Shown here piece by piece: positions 22,101 through 25,990 of a DNA stretch of 64,000 nucleotides. The stretch lies in assembly GCA_946186505.1 (NCBI GenBank), contig CAMHNI010000003.1, positions 1 to 64,000 on the forward strand, read 5' to 3'. This DNA is from an uncultured Prevotellaceae bacterium (lineage in GTDB: Bacteria > Bacteroidota > Bacteroidia > Bacteroidales > Bacteroidaceae). The notes under the pieces were generated by a model that was not told the DNA's origin, did no database searches, and saw nothing but the letters and a program-made list of their open reading frames with translations. Each line of letters begins with the position of its first letter. Within the stretch, counting starts at the first letter, position 1. The position numbers and the translations under genes were made by a program.

Positions 22101-22127
22101 AAGAAAGTCGTCACGCCTGAACCGTAG
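1125..22127 (+). CDS. Giant secreted repeat protein (about 7000 aa) of V-Y/F-G-G-G units
   Basis: One uninterrupted frame encodes about 7000 residues. I place the start at the ATG at 1125; ATGs at 1137 and 1158 also work, and 1158 gives the cleanest signal peptide (charged MYRKNTIWKS, then a hydrophobic stretch ending VLG-QDY). An upstream start at 1086 would overlap the transposase gene. After the signal come an unassigned N-terminal module, two chitobiase C-terminal-like (CHB_HEX_C) repeats (about residues 247-395, with ATIYYTTDGTTPT), GLUG-like GGIVG repeats (about 435-545), a linker region, and from about residue 1125 to the end about 90 strict units of the form GNVYGGGN...VTVNI.GG plus some 35 variants, which suggests a beta-solenoid. 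Larger blocks are duplicated (separate entries). No LPXTG, transmembrane segment or Por-type tail is visible; the end is VVTPEP. Likely a surface adhesin or scaffold, but function is unknown. Wobble-base use varies along the gene. Confidence 0.9.
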   Translation: MNRDMIDNTFTMYRKNTIWKSTLLLFLVLLTMGATEVLGQDYSGTYYIGSNGYKVANTKTNYYLCPTEGWAFFVSDATNPGTVTGTDNGQPFLTTYQCRNGVYNASKAVWTIEKALNSDYYYIRQALTGRYMVSNGAISSNPDRARIHLETLSDPGNAGDRALFNIYTYKSYYVIQPMGIKDGTSSVHTDHDKHKWLTVNQGNKPNLNGTNARTDGPSGFPNTGGIICLYTEADKNADFYLEKATIDPPTITNNFTATNTITITSQTGATIYYTTDGTTPTTATSGMGTTSVSITIDPTSDVQYIRAIAKGTSDQFPTGVKTYALPICEKPVITVNSSNQVTITAPGASVYYTLDGTEATTSSTPYTGPFAMGSATSIRAIAIKTGYYRSAETISTPPLLVHSSSEITDMTRSYILADDFNSTEPIGTSGAPFKGTIDGNMNVLSGLGNPLVAYADGATIKNIILDNVSISGGANTGAICNEATGDCRIYNCGILSGTVGGSGSVGGIVGSLNGRSRVINCYSYAKITGGTDVGGIVGKNNGTTTAASINTMVMNCMFYGDITGGTTKSPVYGGNNINNLNTDDTSSGLNTYNYYSYENLKGGISTGKYNCALAVEDKYLTRFELYRQLLNSNKRLAAYYATGSADNAGEMAKWVLETADKSITEPKPYPVLKAQGYYPSIINYDVTNALDSATVTRNHGGKLGDKTLTVHLSGTGITTSSLTIARTDKDFDRYNYNYDKIQLPYFNDVGTGNYTDGNVVTGWKITSMTGGTAGTYTPADEWGGYNFADRKCTSKDLYGTSGRVFSQGAYFDVPYGVTDIYIEPYWGKAAYVADEYLDVVYKPVNNAAYAGKGVSQLGSVFAFSNGKATNAYRGQNVYTSITEALKNLNGTSVYDNAIVLVGNLHQSGVPANDTKPFTIMSVDDDNDHEPDYSMIYHHYNRSSVSPIRFDFINIPGTAQAQKPNGASSIQNFTIFLMRGWFETTNTCIVYSNQVEYENTEKITGSSKAADSPLILLGGDFEQFVSTRASEVYGKTAYIHVGSNVKIKSFGVGTHGDGNKSTPHIPVSVTGGEYEGFYLTGTYNPDAAEKTDNAECYISGGHFVEAAGACQEPIDGDVQWQIYNADIDNFYGGGINDARPIKGTITTDIYNSHVGTFCGGPKFGNMTTGMAVTTRAEGCTFDQYFGAGYGGLSYKRQKYYDESGYNFSTRTNPYTNEKGKYYNGSSSDAHTGHKEYGYKGPGVATDFDYEFFVWSTGVTGARMYVKFASFSLAQCENVSSTLKGCTVNGNFYGGGNLGKVTGTATSVLDGCTVFGNVFGGGYSAQIPKIQVRDGDFTTKPNFNSSSGMFEPGVFSGTTEYEWKHVDSYPTTEGAGGTLEGKYVITTADLTTLGQVGQTDLTVKGNTYVKGDIHEYGDDGTTIVSTKRDGGVFGGGDMSAVNGDTKVDIQATDGNGINNVFGGGNTADVDGNATVSVTGGTMKDVYGGGRGSTTTVINDVKVHIGKSFKTDGTVDKTGTPSISGNVYGGSAFGAVNASTTKDADGNVTAYSESTGKTAEVNIYGGSVTGSVFGGGLGSVEDDIAAQNYGDVTVNMEGGEVKTAVYGGSNANGVLQKKATVTITGGTIGTEPASDAPSANAVFGGGYGEPTSVVGDVKVNIGREKTGDEPEHVGTAMIYGNVYGGGAFGSLSSKADVNLLKGTINGNVFGGGLGQKAVEEPATPGIEAFVGGDVTVTLDGAVLVCRSVGEGENRMPLTGQIFGANNLNGTPRGHVKVWVKRTVNADNTKNALKNNSETALGDRKTYDVTAVYGGGNQADYVPTKALSETESVVKEAFAEVVIDGCNATSIEYVYGGGNAAAVPATDITINGDYIIDQVFGGGNGKSTNTFTNPGANVGVHQVNGTDTDYGTGVATTKLVGGQIHVVYGGSNTLGNVRGGTSVARTDANSCPLKVDEIYGAGQVAPMSGDVNIVLECMPEEFVDAVYGGAKNATIDGNVTLTVTSGKYGRVFGGNNEGGTINGTITVNVYEDGCEPLIIGELYGGGNEAPYSVWGCNDDDEDGTWTPNAPSNDPSVQPHVAADADAISVNVYSCTSIGKVFGGGMGATAQVVGNTHVWINTMKGIVNEVTQSDIGKIGQVYGGGNAAPVKGNTTIDIGTATVNKKYDSDENAEYIGVNITKGTYTSTSEGTYLKPTVNEYIDLDEARVCGGGLSADVDGNTTLNIGTANQDVINIGGNIYGGGYGETTHVTGSVTVNIGTDGAGTPAGYANITGDVYGGSAKGKVNSHIDKNTETASEGKETQVNLFGGTISGNLYGGGLGEDNEGKANDHEANVYGPVTVNVEGGKVTDVFGCNNVLGSPKSTATVNIHATAAPVSPDTYTITSVYGGGNQAEYNGTGGVSVAMTGGYVNDVFGGGLGSTATVIGNTTVGISGGSVTNNVYGGGNEAHTNGSTSVTLSGTAAIGNDVYGGGSLAEVQGAVTLTLNGGTVARDVYGGGALAETNTQYSETNSSYVTNVTLAGATITGNLYGGGLGRLEDTGNNITAVVADVNGPVTVTVSDGYVANVFGCNNINGMPKSTVAVNITNTGDLKQGMLYAINGVYGGGNVAPCTGSPVVTVSGGHVNYVYGGGLGETAITGGASVTISGGSIKNDVYGGGSLADVTGNVSVSVKGGQIVNDVYGGGALANTNTGNWNTVNPAIQYVKVSPAPTVDETSVAGYFTESSGVYTLVTAGKAQTGKTYFRKKVEGGWAADKNNSSTGTTYKTTVTLTGGLIGNAYGGGLGRLYRAASGTPNTEGYQAEVTAVEAMVFGDVKITVNDPAVIGSDPGVAFTQRTEKVMFGEGDKRKEYIIPLTGRVFGCNNLNGTPTGDVRVEVHSTRQLDANDNILAGHGSSNRKYAYEIQAVYGGGNQADYLPADGKSTSVYIDGCSVTSIEKVYGGGNSALVPSTDVTINACYDVGYAFGGGNGGDLIKRNGVWQENEGAIVIGLAKITPKGGKIGQVFGGSDARGNCGSTDIDMEYKNEECPLLLTRIYGAGNEADVDGDVNIVISGCSSGTQTVGGQDVKTEIEYVYGGSYNAHISGNVTLTIKSGVFKNVYGGNDRTGSIGGDITVNIEETEDCDKPIIIQNLLGGGNEAAYPGTNRNNVEITRHGKITVNVKSATRIERIFGGSYKSDVNGDTEVNINMTKGLWAGKTYNGEAIPKSVGVIGDVFGGGNQGKVRGNSTVNICTETTVDYVTEPAHLGTKGTDYTYDETTKLYTASVEGAHITGDIYGGGNEGVVTGNTYVNICAKKSGSAYNAVPEGAEKVTIGGTVFGGGKGKDDMFTCAEAMVGTDGDGYDLSKGNTSVTIGNGTIEGTVYGGGRIARVENNTSVTIGIGEGVAAGGTVTSKPEIKGNVFGAGKGLNSHGYSALVRGKSTVTIKGNAKVGQSVYGGGEIATVGRFWVKGTPGADDAPADLPDGMPYKLKDLEPTHESGKCVVTIGGYAEIGPDDMEMPTFSGHVFGGGKGFLPMLFSYADQDHKPKRMQPGNSWDVFDTEGAYITFVETLGMSAASDVTIEGHAFVKGSVYGGSENGHVLTDTHVKIKDYCQIGNGDGKNKRYTEAEWTGESASDFAECNHWEYGRKVGGTEEAPIKVFLPYDVYDLDEVSGKPRAASDGHTFYGNVFGGGSGYFPYRSRVASLNLDGDKAWVKDDARSTLVGAPVDANGYSDGKWLRSAGSVNGNTQVDILGGHILTNVYGGNEQTDVGKYSNDEYGEPLVRVSGGKCTVNMSGGTLGVPRTVEDMKKHPVTCYLFGAGKGDQRINFNTWTNVDSTVVNITGGRIFGSVFGGGEDGHVLRSVKMSISEASGKTTKIGTTGTSYVDGNVFGGGRGFSGEALTAGSTGGNADVTISGGTMLGSVYGGGRLASIGIGFSSPDDDSYGQLIDDTSGSDVTHGHIRVTISGGTIGNDVQGAQYGGNVFGAGMGRNTLLNGSLNPLWPKVATSKTTTVNISGGTIKKNVYGGAEFGVVRNQATVTISGTADIKGSVYGGGKGSDDYQDLTPIKVGGYDNLYYSFTPMLWNGVVAGNTIVNINGGTVGMNVYGGGELASVGLIDFVSDENGNFTNMPKHTSLTDGFGLSWPYKFTYHAAAPNDAALGGNIIGGKATVTITGGHIGSSTWNDGTGYVFGGGKGKVEFGITSISDQRYTEAFCANVRETEVKINYGSTPTDKNSSNIGAEANCIMGAVYGGGEDGHVYENTAVNITGGLIGLSVYGAGKGISMYKGYLRDQNTKNFKSTTEDLYSWTAGKVYGNATVTMTGGHVLNNVYGGGYLGSVGKGNYAGGADDYYKEGYGETLQGNLWASTTEGDNAWQFLNSGKATVIIEGGTIGTLNGTYGNVGGSTDPTPSGMVFGGSRGQSAEDVMLDPRYEYAPNFYLGYVNNTEVTIGTTEGGAPRIYSQVFGGGRDGHVRGNAHVIVNNGIIGQTYTETEAVAGSTADYQRYHRGNVYGSGSGLGQWTTGKHGMSSGSVTRNTTVDINGGTIYNNVYGGGALSSVGPPRLDPEKDYAPADWSKCVVNINGGTIGDPTVYDEHEYGGCVYGASRGNDFATDESPDNFATVLWTLVNINDGNIAGNVYGGAKGGLVWKDTEVNLKGGRVYHDAYGGGQGTMTPNIAANVGGTTVELNKNVATTDKGCIVERIFGCNDLNGTPRGHVKVHVHATQNKTTSDISTKIAPPEYSTKRNTSSTPEEGYKAWLTRLIGVAKPSGTVLTGIEATVISAAETVLSGITTEEASLTDNEKKTISDEALKVIKAIEQLHDYDVKAVYGGGNLAIYEPYGPAANNTEADFKATKEYTEVIIEGCDVTSIKQVYGGGNAASVPATNVSVKSVFIIDELFGGGNGFDHYTINDKWYENPGANIGYYATEEHVTDDTTNNGSTEDKRYRTVAKPNSSTKEDRQQYYAYGSGRAETTVTGGHIHTVYGGSNEKGNIREVALSQYQKSGTCTLVTDESYGGSKRAEMDGEIQVVMDCVENGGIYFGGSQDADINNNVTINITNGSYQKVYGGNNKAGTINGAITINIEEKGCTPIEIGELYGGGFKAPYSIYGYQKDSNGKLVTVPDPVEKDDEGNPIKNRIPLRAGDTGALTTPHRDPYINIISATSIGTIYGGGDQALVVGSPHVNVNMQEGIILKEYAQKLPGYSSLTIENGGKDADGNKILPIGTIGSIYGGGNLASVEGNTFVDIGTGSWYNYKEKAIEAISRKEANITGNVYGGGKGKADNFTCDKAMVGHDGGGVTNDEGNTSVTIGYGTIGGSVYGGGEIGRVENNADVTIGIASGTGPVIMGDVYGAGQGVPTHGYSGLTRGNTTVTVQGSSKVMGSVYGGGEMASVGSYNIATTQALADEHHVEVGMPYGLKSGGKNTVVVTDSAEIGPDNMLMHNKVTGKPDDKGHVFGAGRGVVAYETRNPGRWYMKKTTNEETGEEVSVYTWEAYGEANESDYLRYTKTLGLSDHTEVTIEGDAFIKGSVYGGAENGHVRTDTHVIIDGNCQIGNGYVQMTDDGTYLDSLASPLIPIAVNRRYTAAEWAGRKLITTDADPVELRTLAATYYKSSLPECASWRYGHDTDGDGKNDLFASYDKFASTVSGHEEEYPLENGQSEAKSTDGGRRVASDGHTFYGNVFGGGSGYYPYKAGRWNFDAGSVGGNCVLEIKGGHILTNAYGASEFANTSGSTTVTMTGGTIGVPRTLGQIAAHPVTCYLFGAGKGDQRLFFNKETNVQDVTITVSGDTIYGSVFGGGEDGHVLGNVTMNINSGAWIGTWGTSYVDGNVFGGGRGFSGEALTAGNVAGTITMNINGGTMLGSIYGGGRLASVGYGLFLDEGDELEHYGEMIEDGKKQVFNDDRTTSIEDGAGVKHGHIDINIKGGTIGNDNEYKYFTVNVDTDGKTSGEIIRARDAALAAQKTANDMPDTDFELSDSTTNGTVRTYDYRLTHTKGGNVFCGSMGRMYYLDGAPITNWTQLGNVKSTKLHITGGTIKSNVYGGGELGFVSGKHAVQVGDSLSTEILIDGGTIGTEIKDGNTTKYSFGSVYGGGRGSTIERFAGLTGLNEYPKYYAAIIEDSTQIVMNDGAVKASIYGGGEVGNVKGSANVTINGGTIGIDHQGDTYFGGARIGNVFGGGSGDRTISRCGAVHTNTTVNITGGTIYHNVYGGGSYGSVGTYDYEMGYEEQFGANKVQDILNVTNGTSRVNITGGTIGINGNENGMVFGSGRGEISAPGERDKRDNFLGWVNDSHVTIGTKNGGIGDTQPKVRGSVYGSGENGHNFNDATVNIHSGVIGITEGSPITYKGEACSGPDYPYRGNVYGAGCGTDTYIDLATGEEKYNPWAGIVFGNTTVNIDGGLIVQNVYGGGSMGSVGKIKVNYAMMADPNNAQQLIPDRTKPDTASVYKHADVRMITDANGVTKEVVYGFGLSWPYEFTFEKGGKATINITGGHLGIYGHDGGDVFGAARGDAGDRYKTSHLARVNETEVNIKYPTTANLTDTTNLAAAFITGSVHGSGEDGYVYGDTHVTLTGGLVCHSLYGGGKGKGTYTQKLLKIGATAASATAKDYYDAYIYSLISGKVMGNTYVNMSGGRVMRNVYGGGNIASVGKGNYAGGPDDYYPAGYGETLTGENNKLWTSTFDDSEEVSTTNKPDTAYYFLNSGKTNVVVTGGTIGYIDSANPDNSFKNGLPYGNVFGGSTGEAAPNVDRNLSPRYHYCPSFFSGYVNETDVTIGTEGSETGPVILGSVYGGGQDGHVRRWTNVKINSGTIGLPFNAENKTLLKTSDPSDEQWLYRGNVYGAGSGISQYKYNKVTTSGTTTETGYSTSAGSVSHFTQVEVKGGTIYRNVLGGGSLATVGPPKIGAPDYAAIKGANAADWGKQSLNMVTIGGGKTADNKTAIVTIGEQNGVNAGYGGNVFGGSRGEGEATLGSNFASFATSIWTKVLIRDGANILGNVFGGGNAGEVMKDTDVQIGDKKVVTPEP
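6393..9680 (+). repeat. Internal superblock 0 of the giant gene
   Basis: This block opens with IFGANNLNGTPRGHV and shares its first kilobase (VYGGGNQADY, SIEYVYGGGNAAAVP, VFGGGNGK, VYGGSN, IYGAG, VFGGNNEGG, LYGGGNEAPYS) with the starts of superblocks A and B. Its second half instead contains two shorter paralogous runs, each opening with VFGCNN (near 8166 and 8814) and passing through VYGGGSLA, VYGGGALA and LYGGGLGR or AYGGGLGR. Boundaries are by eye. Confidence 0.7.
9681..15161 (+). repeat. Superblock A of a large internal duplication
   Basis: About 1830 residues starting at VFGCNNLNGTPTGDV. Landmarks in order are VYGGGNQADYLP, SIEKVYGGGN, VYGGNDRTG, NTSVTIGNGTIEGTVYGGG, HGYSALVRG, VTCYLFGAGKGDQR, GRGFSGEALTAG, GKGNYAGGADDYY and VGPP. 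The same landmarks in the same order appear in superblock B. Many Gly codons here end in T (GGT), unlike the GGC-rich block B. Confidence 0.8.
15162..22127 (+). repeat. Superblock B of a large internal duplication
   Basis: About 2300 residues starting at IFGCNDLNGTPRGHV and repeating the order of block A: VYGGGNLAIYEP, SIKQVYGGGN, VYGGNNKAG, NTSVTIGYGTIGGSVYGGG, HGYSGLTRG, VTCYLFGAGKGDQR, GRGFSGEALTAG, GKGNYAGGPDDYY and VGPP. It is longer because of extra inserted linkers and uses more GGC/GCC codons. It ends at the stop, so the protein terminates just after the point that corresponds to the end of block A. Confidence 0.8.
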
Positions 22128-22163
22128 TAGGATTTACTGAATACCAAATATACTATTATCAAT

Positions 22164-23942
22164 ATGAAACGTTTAAGGATTTCTCTATTCATTACCCTTC
22201 TCTCAGTCTTGCAGGTCTCAGCCTACAAGAAACAGTCTATTAACATCAACGTGAACGGCCAGCAGAGGAACATGGTGGTCTTCACCCCTAATACGCTGCC
22301 AGCCAAGTCGCCGCTGTTCATCGTCACCCACGGCATGAACCAGGACCCGGAATACCAGTACGGCTCTGACAAGATGTACGAGATGATCGACACGGCCAAG
22401 TTCGTCATTACCTACCTTCGCAGCGACGGCAGCACATGGGACACCGGCGGCACGAAAGACCAGAACTTCGTCATCCAGACCATCGAGGAAATGGCGAAAA
22501 AGTTCGACATCGACAAGGAGCGCGTCTATTGGTCGGGCTTCTCCATGGGGTCGATGCTCATCCACCACTGCATCGCCAACATGCAGAACAGGATTGCGGC
22601 CTTCGCACCGACGAGCGGCATACAGTTCTCAGAACAGCCGTGGAACAACTGCAAGAAACCCGTGAACCTGCTGGAGTGCATCGCCTACGGTGACGACGTG
22701 TTCGGCTACGAGAAATACGGTATCCATGCCTACATCGAGAACTATGCCAAGCACGACAAACACACGAAATACGCCAAGACAACGGGCTATAAGCCTATCA
22801 GCAGCAGCTGGTACAACGGCGACTTAGAGAGATGGACGGGCGGCCCCAACGGCGGCGAGGTGTGGCTCTACTCCTATAACAACGGCGGCCACTGGCCCAT
22901 GGACCTGAACCGACACCTCATCTGGAACTTCTGCAAGCGCTTCTCACTGAACCAGCCGACGGCGAGAATCACCGCACCGGCTGGTGAGGTCACCCACCTC
23001 TGCATGGCTCCATCGGGAGAGGCGACGTTCCCCGACATCACGGTGACAGCCACCGCCAAAGCTGCTACCGGCAAGATTGTGAAGATGGACTTCTATGACG
23101 GCAAGACACTGATAGACTCGCTGTCGGCAACACCCTACACCGTCACGCTGCCAACCCCGAAAGCCGGCAAGCATTCGCTGCGCGTGGAGGCTACTGACGA
23201 CAAGGGCAAGACTGCACAGGCCTCATGCTTGGTGAACTACGCCACGTCAACAAGTACGTACAGTCTCCACCAGACGTTCAAGGTTGAAGGGGCCGTGCCA
23301 CAGAACTGGTATGTGAGCAATGGCTCAACGAAACGTGTGGGAGGCGGGCTGCCATACACCAACGGGCCTCGCATCCTGCGTTTCACAAATACCAGCAAGG
23401 CGTTTGAATATGGACTGCTCGTGCTGAATGCCACTACCAAGGCGAAGGCCGCATGGGCAAAATTCGGCGACAAAAGTGGCCGTTCCTATCTGACACTGCA
23501 CGCCGGCCGTTATGCACTGAAATACAAGCTGTGCAACTGGAACCAGCCCAACTTCACGCCGGTGACCATTGCCATCGAAGACCTCAACGGACAGGAGGTG
23601 GCCTCGCAGACTTACACGCCCACCGTCAACATCGGCGGCGACGTTAGCAAGAAGTTCACGGGTGTCGTCCAGCAGACGATGGAGTTCGACATCCCTGAGA
23701 CGGGTGACTTTGTCATCGTCTTCTACGCCGATGCCGCGAAAAACGCCGACTTCGTGCTGGGACAAGCCACCATCCAGGCCCTGGCGTTCACTGCCACTGG
23801 TATCAGGGAGATTGGTAACGGGAACGGGAACAATAACGGGAACGGGAACGGATGCTATGACCTCAACGGCCGACGCCTGTCGAAAGAAAGCCTGAAGCCC
23901 GGCCTCTACATCATTGATGGCCACAAGGTCGCGATTAAGTGA
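22164..23942 (+). CDS. Secreted CE1-like esterase with Ig-like region and Por-type C-terminal tail
   Basis: The 592-residue product begins with a signal peptide (MKRLRISLFITLLSVLQVSA) and an alpha/beta-hydrolase domain of the PHB-depolymerase/feruloyl-esterase (CE1) kind. The nucleophile is Ser127 in GFSMGS and the likely catalytic His is His243 in GGHWPMD; the oxyanion region is VTHGMN. Residues about 265-355 form an Ig-like domain, followed by a beta-rich region (DFVIVFYAD), a Gly/Asn linker and a tail YDLNGRRL...KPGLYIIDGHKV that matches the sorting tails seen on many Prevotella secreted enzymes (type IX secretion). It probably removes acyl or feruloyl groups from plant polysaccharide; the substrate is inferred from the xylanolytic genes in the window. 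It sits 36 bases after the giant gene, in the same frame beyond a double TAG stop, and may be cotranscribed. The ATG directly precedes the signal peptide. Confidence 0.82.
   Translation: MKRLRISLFITLLSVLQVSAYKKQSININVNGQQRNMVVFTPNTLPAKSPLFIVTHGMNQDPEYQYGSDKMYEMIDTAKFVITYLRSDGSTWDTGGTKDQNFVIQTIEEMAKKFDIDKERVYWSGFSMGSMLIHHCIANMQNRIAAFAPTSGIQFSEQPWNNCKKPVNLLECIAYGDDVFGYEKYGIHAYIENYAKHDKHTKYAKTTGYKPISSSWYNGDLERWTGGPNGGEVWLYSYNNGGHWPMDLNRHLIWNFCKRFSLNQPTARITAPAGEVTHLCMAPSGEATFPDITVTATAKAATGKIVKMDFYDGKTLIDSLSATPYTVTLPTPKAGKHSLRVEATDDKGKTAQASCLVNYATSTSTYSLHQTFKVEGAVPQNWYVSNGSTKRVGGGLPYTNGPRILRFTNTSKAFEYGLLVLNATTKAKAAWAKFGDKSGRSYLTLHAGRYALKYKLCNWNQPNFTPVTIAIEDLNGQEVASQTYTPTVNIGGDVSKKFTGVVQQTMEFDIPETGDFVIVFYADAAKNADFVLGQATIQALAFTATGIREIGNGNGNNNGNGNGCYDLNGRRLSKESLKPGLYIIDGHKVAIK
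23814..23851 (+). repeat. Hexamer repeat encoding a Gly-Asn linker
   Basis: Reiterated AACGGG units interrupted by AACAATAACGGG encode GNGNGNNNGNGNG. The linker separates the esterase body from its C-terminal sorting tail, so length variation here should be tolerated. Confidence 0.85.
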
Positions 23943-23998
23943 GGGGTGGGGTCAGTATCTAAATAATTACATGCTCCAAACGAAATCTTGCAGAACAA

Positions 23999-24030
23999 TT
24001 TGGAACTTTAGAAGAAAATGCGTATATTTG
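23999..24030 (+). promoter_or_regulatory. Bacteroidetes-type promoter for the cyd operon
   Basis: TTTG (23999-24002), a 20-base spacer, then TATATTTG (24023-24030) match the -33 and -7 boxes of Bacteroidetes housekeeping promoters. It lies 29 bases before the DUF4492 start codon. Confidence 0.75.
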
Positions 24031-24059
24031 CAGTCTGATAGCCTAATCTTTTACGGACT

Positions 24060-24278
24060 ATGCAAAAAGACAGCTTCGCCTACCGGGTCTTCGACCTCTA
24101 CTACGACGGATTCAAGAACATGCGTCTTGGTCGTGTATTATGGACTGTCATCCTGATCAAGCTCTTTATCATCTTCGCAGTACTGAAGCTATTCTTCTTC
24201 CCCAACTTCCTGAAGCAGCATGCCGCAGGCGACGAGGCGGGATATGTGGCGACAGAGCTTGTTGAGCGGGCACAATAA
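24060..24278 (+). CDS. DUF4492 small membrane protein, first gene of the cyd operon
   Basis: This 72-residue protein reads MQKDSFAYRVFDLYYDGFKNM followed by one hydrophobic segment (about residues 29-48) and a short polar tail. It matches the small DUF4492 family that is found in Bacteroidetes next to cytochrome bd genes (family knowledge). It likely sits in the inner membrane and may help assembly or stability of the oxidase, by analogy with the small CydX-type subunits of other bacteria; that role is inference. It starts 29 bases after a good promoter and ends 35 bases before cydA, so it leads the operon. Confidence 0.82.
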   Translation: MQKDSFAYRVFDLYYDGFKNMRLGRVLWTVILIKLFIIFAVLKLFFFPNFLKQHAAGDEAGYVATELVERAQ

Positions 24279-24313
24279 CCGATCACAATAACTTAAACAA
24301 ACCTAATAATATT

Positions 24314-25969
24314 ATGACAAACCTATTGTTAAACATCGATGCCGGGACCATTGACTGGTCGAGGGCGCAGTTTGCCCTGACGGCAATCTACCATTGGCTC
24401 TTCGTGCCCCTGACACTCGGCCTAGCCGTCATCATGGGTATTGCGGAGACCTGTTACTACCGCACGAAAAAGCAGTTCTGGAAAGACACAGCGAAGTTCT
24501 GGCAGAAGCTCTTCGGCGTGAACTTCGCCATGGGTGTCGCCACGGGTATCATCCTGGAGTTTGAGTTCGGCACCAACTGGTCGAACTACTCGTGGTTCGT
24601 GGGCGACATCTTCGGCGCACCGTTGGCCGTCGAGGGTATCGTGGCGTTCTTCATGGAATCGACGTTCGTGGCCGTCATGTTCTTCGGCTGGAACAAGGTG
24701 TCACGCGGCTTCCACTTAGCCTCCACATGGCTGACGGGCCTCGGTGCCACCATCTCCGCCTGGTGGATCCTGGTGGCCAACGCCTGGATGCAGTGCCCCG
24801 TGGGCTGTGAGTTCAACCCTGACACCATGCGCAACGAGATGGTGTCGTTTGCCGAGGTGGCCCTGTCACCTTTCGCCGTCTCAAAGTTCTGCCACACCGT
24901 CACCTCGGCGTGGATTATCGGCGGTATCTTCGTCGTGGCCGTCTCCAGCTGGTATCTGCTGAAGAAGCGCGAGACGAAGATGGCGGTCGAGAGCATCAAG
25001 ATCGGTGCTCTGGTGGGACTGGTGGCCTCTGTCCTGGCTGCCGCCACGGGTCATAAGGCTGCACAGGATGTCGGCGAAGCCCAGCCCATGAAACTGGCTG
25101 CCATGGAAGCGCTGTATAACGGTGGCACCGACCAGGGACTGACGGCGGTGGCATGGGTGAACCCCTTCTGCCAGCCAGACTATGAGAACCTGGACGAGGC
25201 ACCGCTGAGGATGGCGATGCCTTATGCCCTGTCGTTCATGGCGACGAACGACATCCACGGCTACGTGCCCGGCGTGAACGACATCCTCAACGGCTACACC
25301 ACACCCGACGGACGGGTGGAGCCCTCTGTCGATGAGAAGATAGAACGCGGCAAGAAGGCCATTGAGGCACTGGCCGCCTACCGTCAGGCAAAGGCCGAAG
25401 GCGCTGACGAGGCCACCCTGAACGCCCAACGCTCAACGCTCAACGAGAATATGCCGTATTTTGGCTACGGCTATGTCAAGGACAAGTCCGAGCTGGTGCC
25501 GTTCATCCCCGTCAACTTCTGGTGCTTCCGCATCATGGTGGGCTTAGGCTGCGTGTTCATCCTGTTCTTCGGCGTCATCTGCCTGTTAGCGTTCAAGATT
25601 CCGCTGATCTCTGTCATCACCCGCCGGTTGCTGGCCGCCATCGGCCTGCTGCCCGAGACCGAAGCCGACGGCTACGACATCACCCGTCTGCCCGCCTGGC
25701 ACTACTGGCTGGCTATTGCCTTGGTGCCCCTGGCCTACATCGCCTCCGAGAGCGGCTGGTTAGTGGCCGAGTTCGGACGCCAGCCGTGGACCATTCAGGA
25801 CATGCTGCCCACCTGGGCTGCCGTCAGCGACCTGCACTCCTCATCGGTGATAATCACCTTCCTGCTGTTCCTCGTGCTGTTCACCACCATGCTGGCTGTG
25901 GAAATCAGCATCCTGCTGAAGCAAATCCAAAAGGGACCAGACGTTGGCGCTACGCTAAATGAGAAATGA
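24314..25969 (+). CDS. cydA: Cytochrome bd quinol oxidase subunit I
   Basis: The 551-residue membrane protein is subunit I of cytochrome bd, which oxidises quinol and reduces oxygen to water with high affinity. Hallmarks are His27 in the first helix (AIYHWLFVPLT), the EFEFGTNW and VGDIFGAPLAVEG blocks, a quinol-loop region with NDIHGYVPG, FRIMVGLG with a candidate heme-ligand Met, and GRQPW near the C-terminus. Length is slightly above the E. coli protein. It lies between the DUF4492 gene and cydB in one operon. In an anaerobic gut-type organism it serves oxygen scavenging and microaerobic respiration. Confidence 0.97.
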   Translation: MTNLLLNIDAGTIDWSRAQFALTAIYHWLFVPLTLGLAVIMGIAETCYYRTKKQFWKDTAKFWQKLFGVNFAMGVATGIILEFEFGTNWSNYSWFVGDIFGAPLAVEGIVAFFMESTFVAVMFFGWNKVSRGFHLASTWLTGLGATISAWWILVANAWMQCPVGCEFNPDTMRNEMVSFAEVALSPFAVSKFCHTVTSAWIIGGIFVVAVSSWYLLKKRETKMAVESIKIGALVGLVASVLAAATGHKAAQDVGEAQPMKLAAMEALYNGGTDQGLTAVAWVNPFCQPDYENLDEAPLRMAMPYALSFMATNDIHGYVPGVNDILNGYTTPDGRVEPSVDEKIERGKKAIEALAAYRQAKAEGADEATLNAQRSTLNENMPYFGYGYVKDKSELVPFIPVNFWCFRIMVGLGCVFILFFGVICLLAFKIPLISVITRRLLAAIGLLPETEADGYDITRLPAWHYWLAIALVPLAYIASESGWLVAEFGRQPWTIQDMLPTWAAVSDLHSSSVIITFLLFLVLFTTMLAVEISILLKQIQKGPDVGATLNEK

Positions 25970-25990
25970 TAATTGATAAATGATAAAGCT

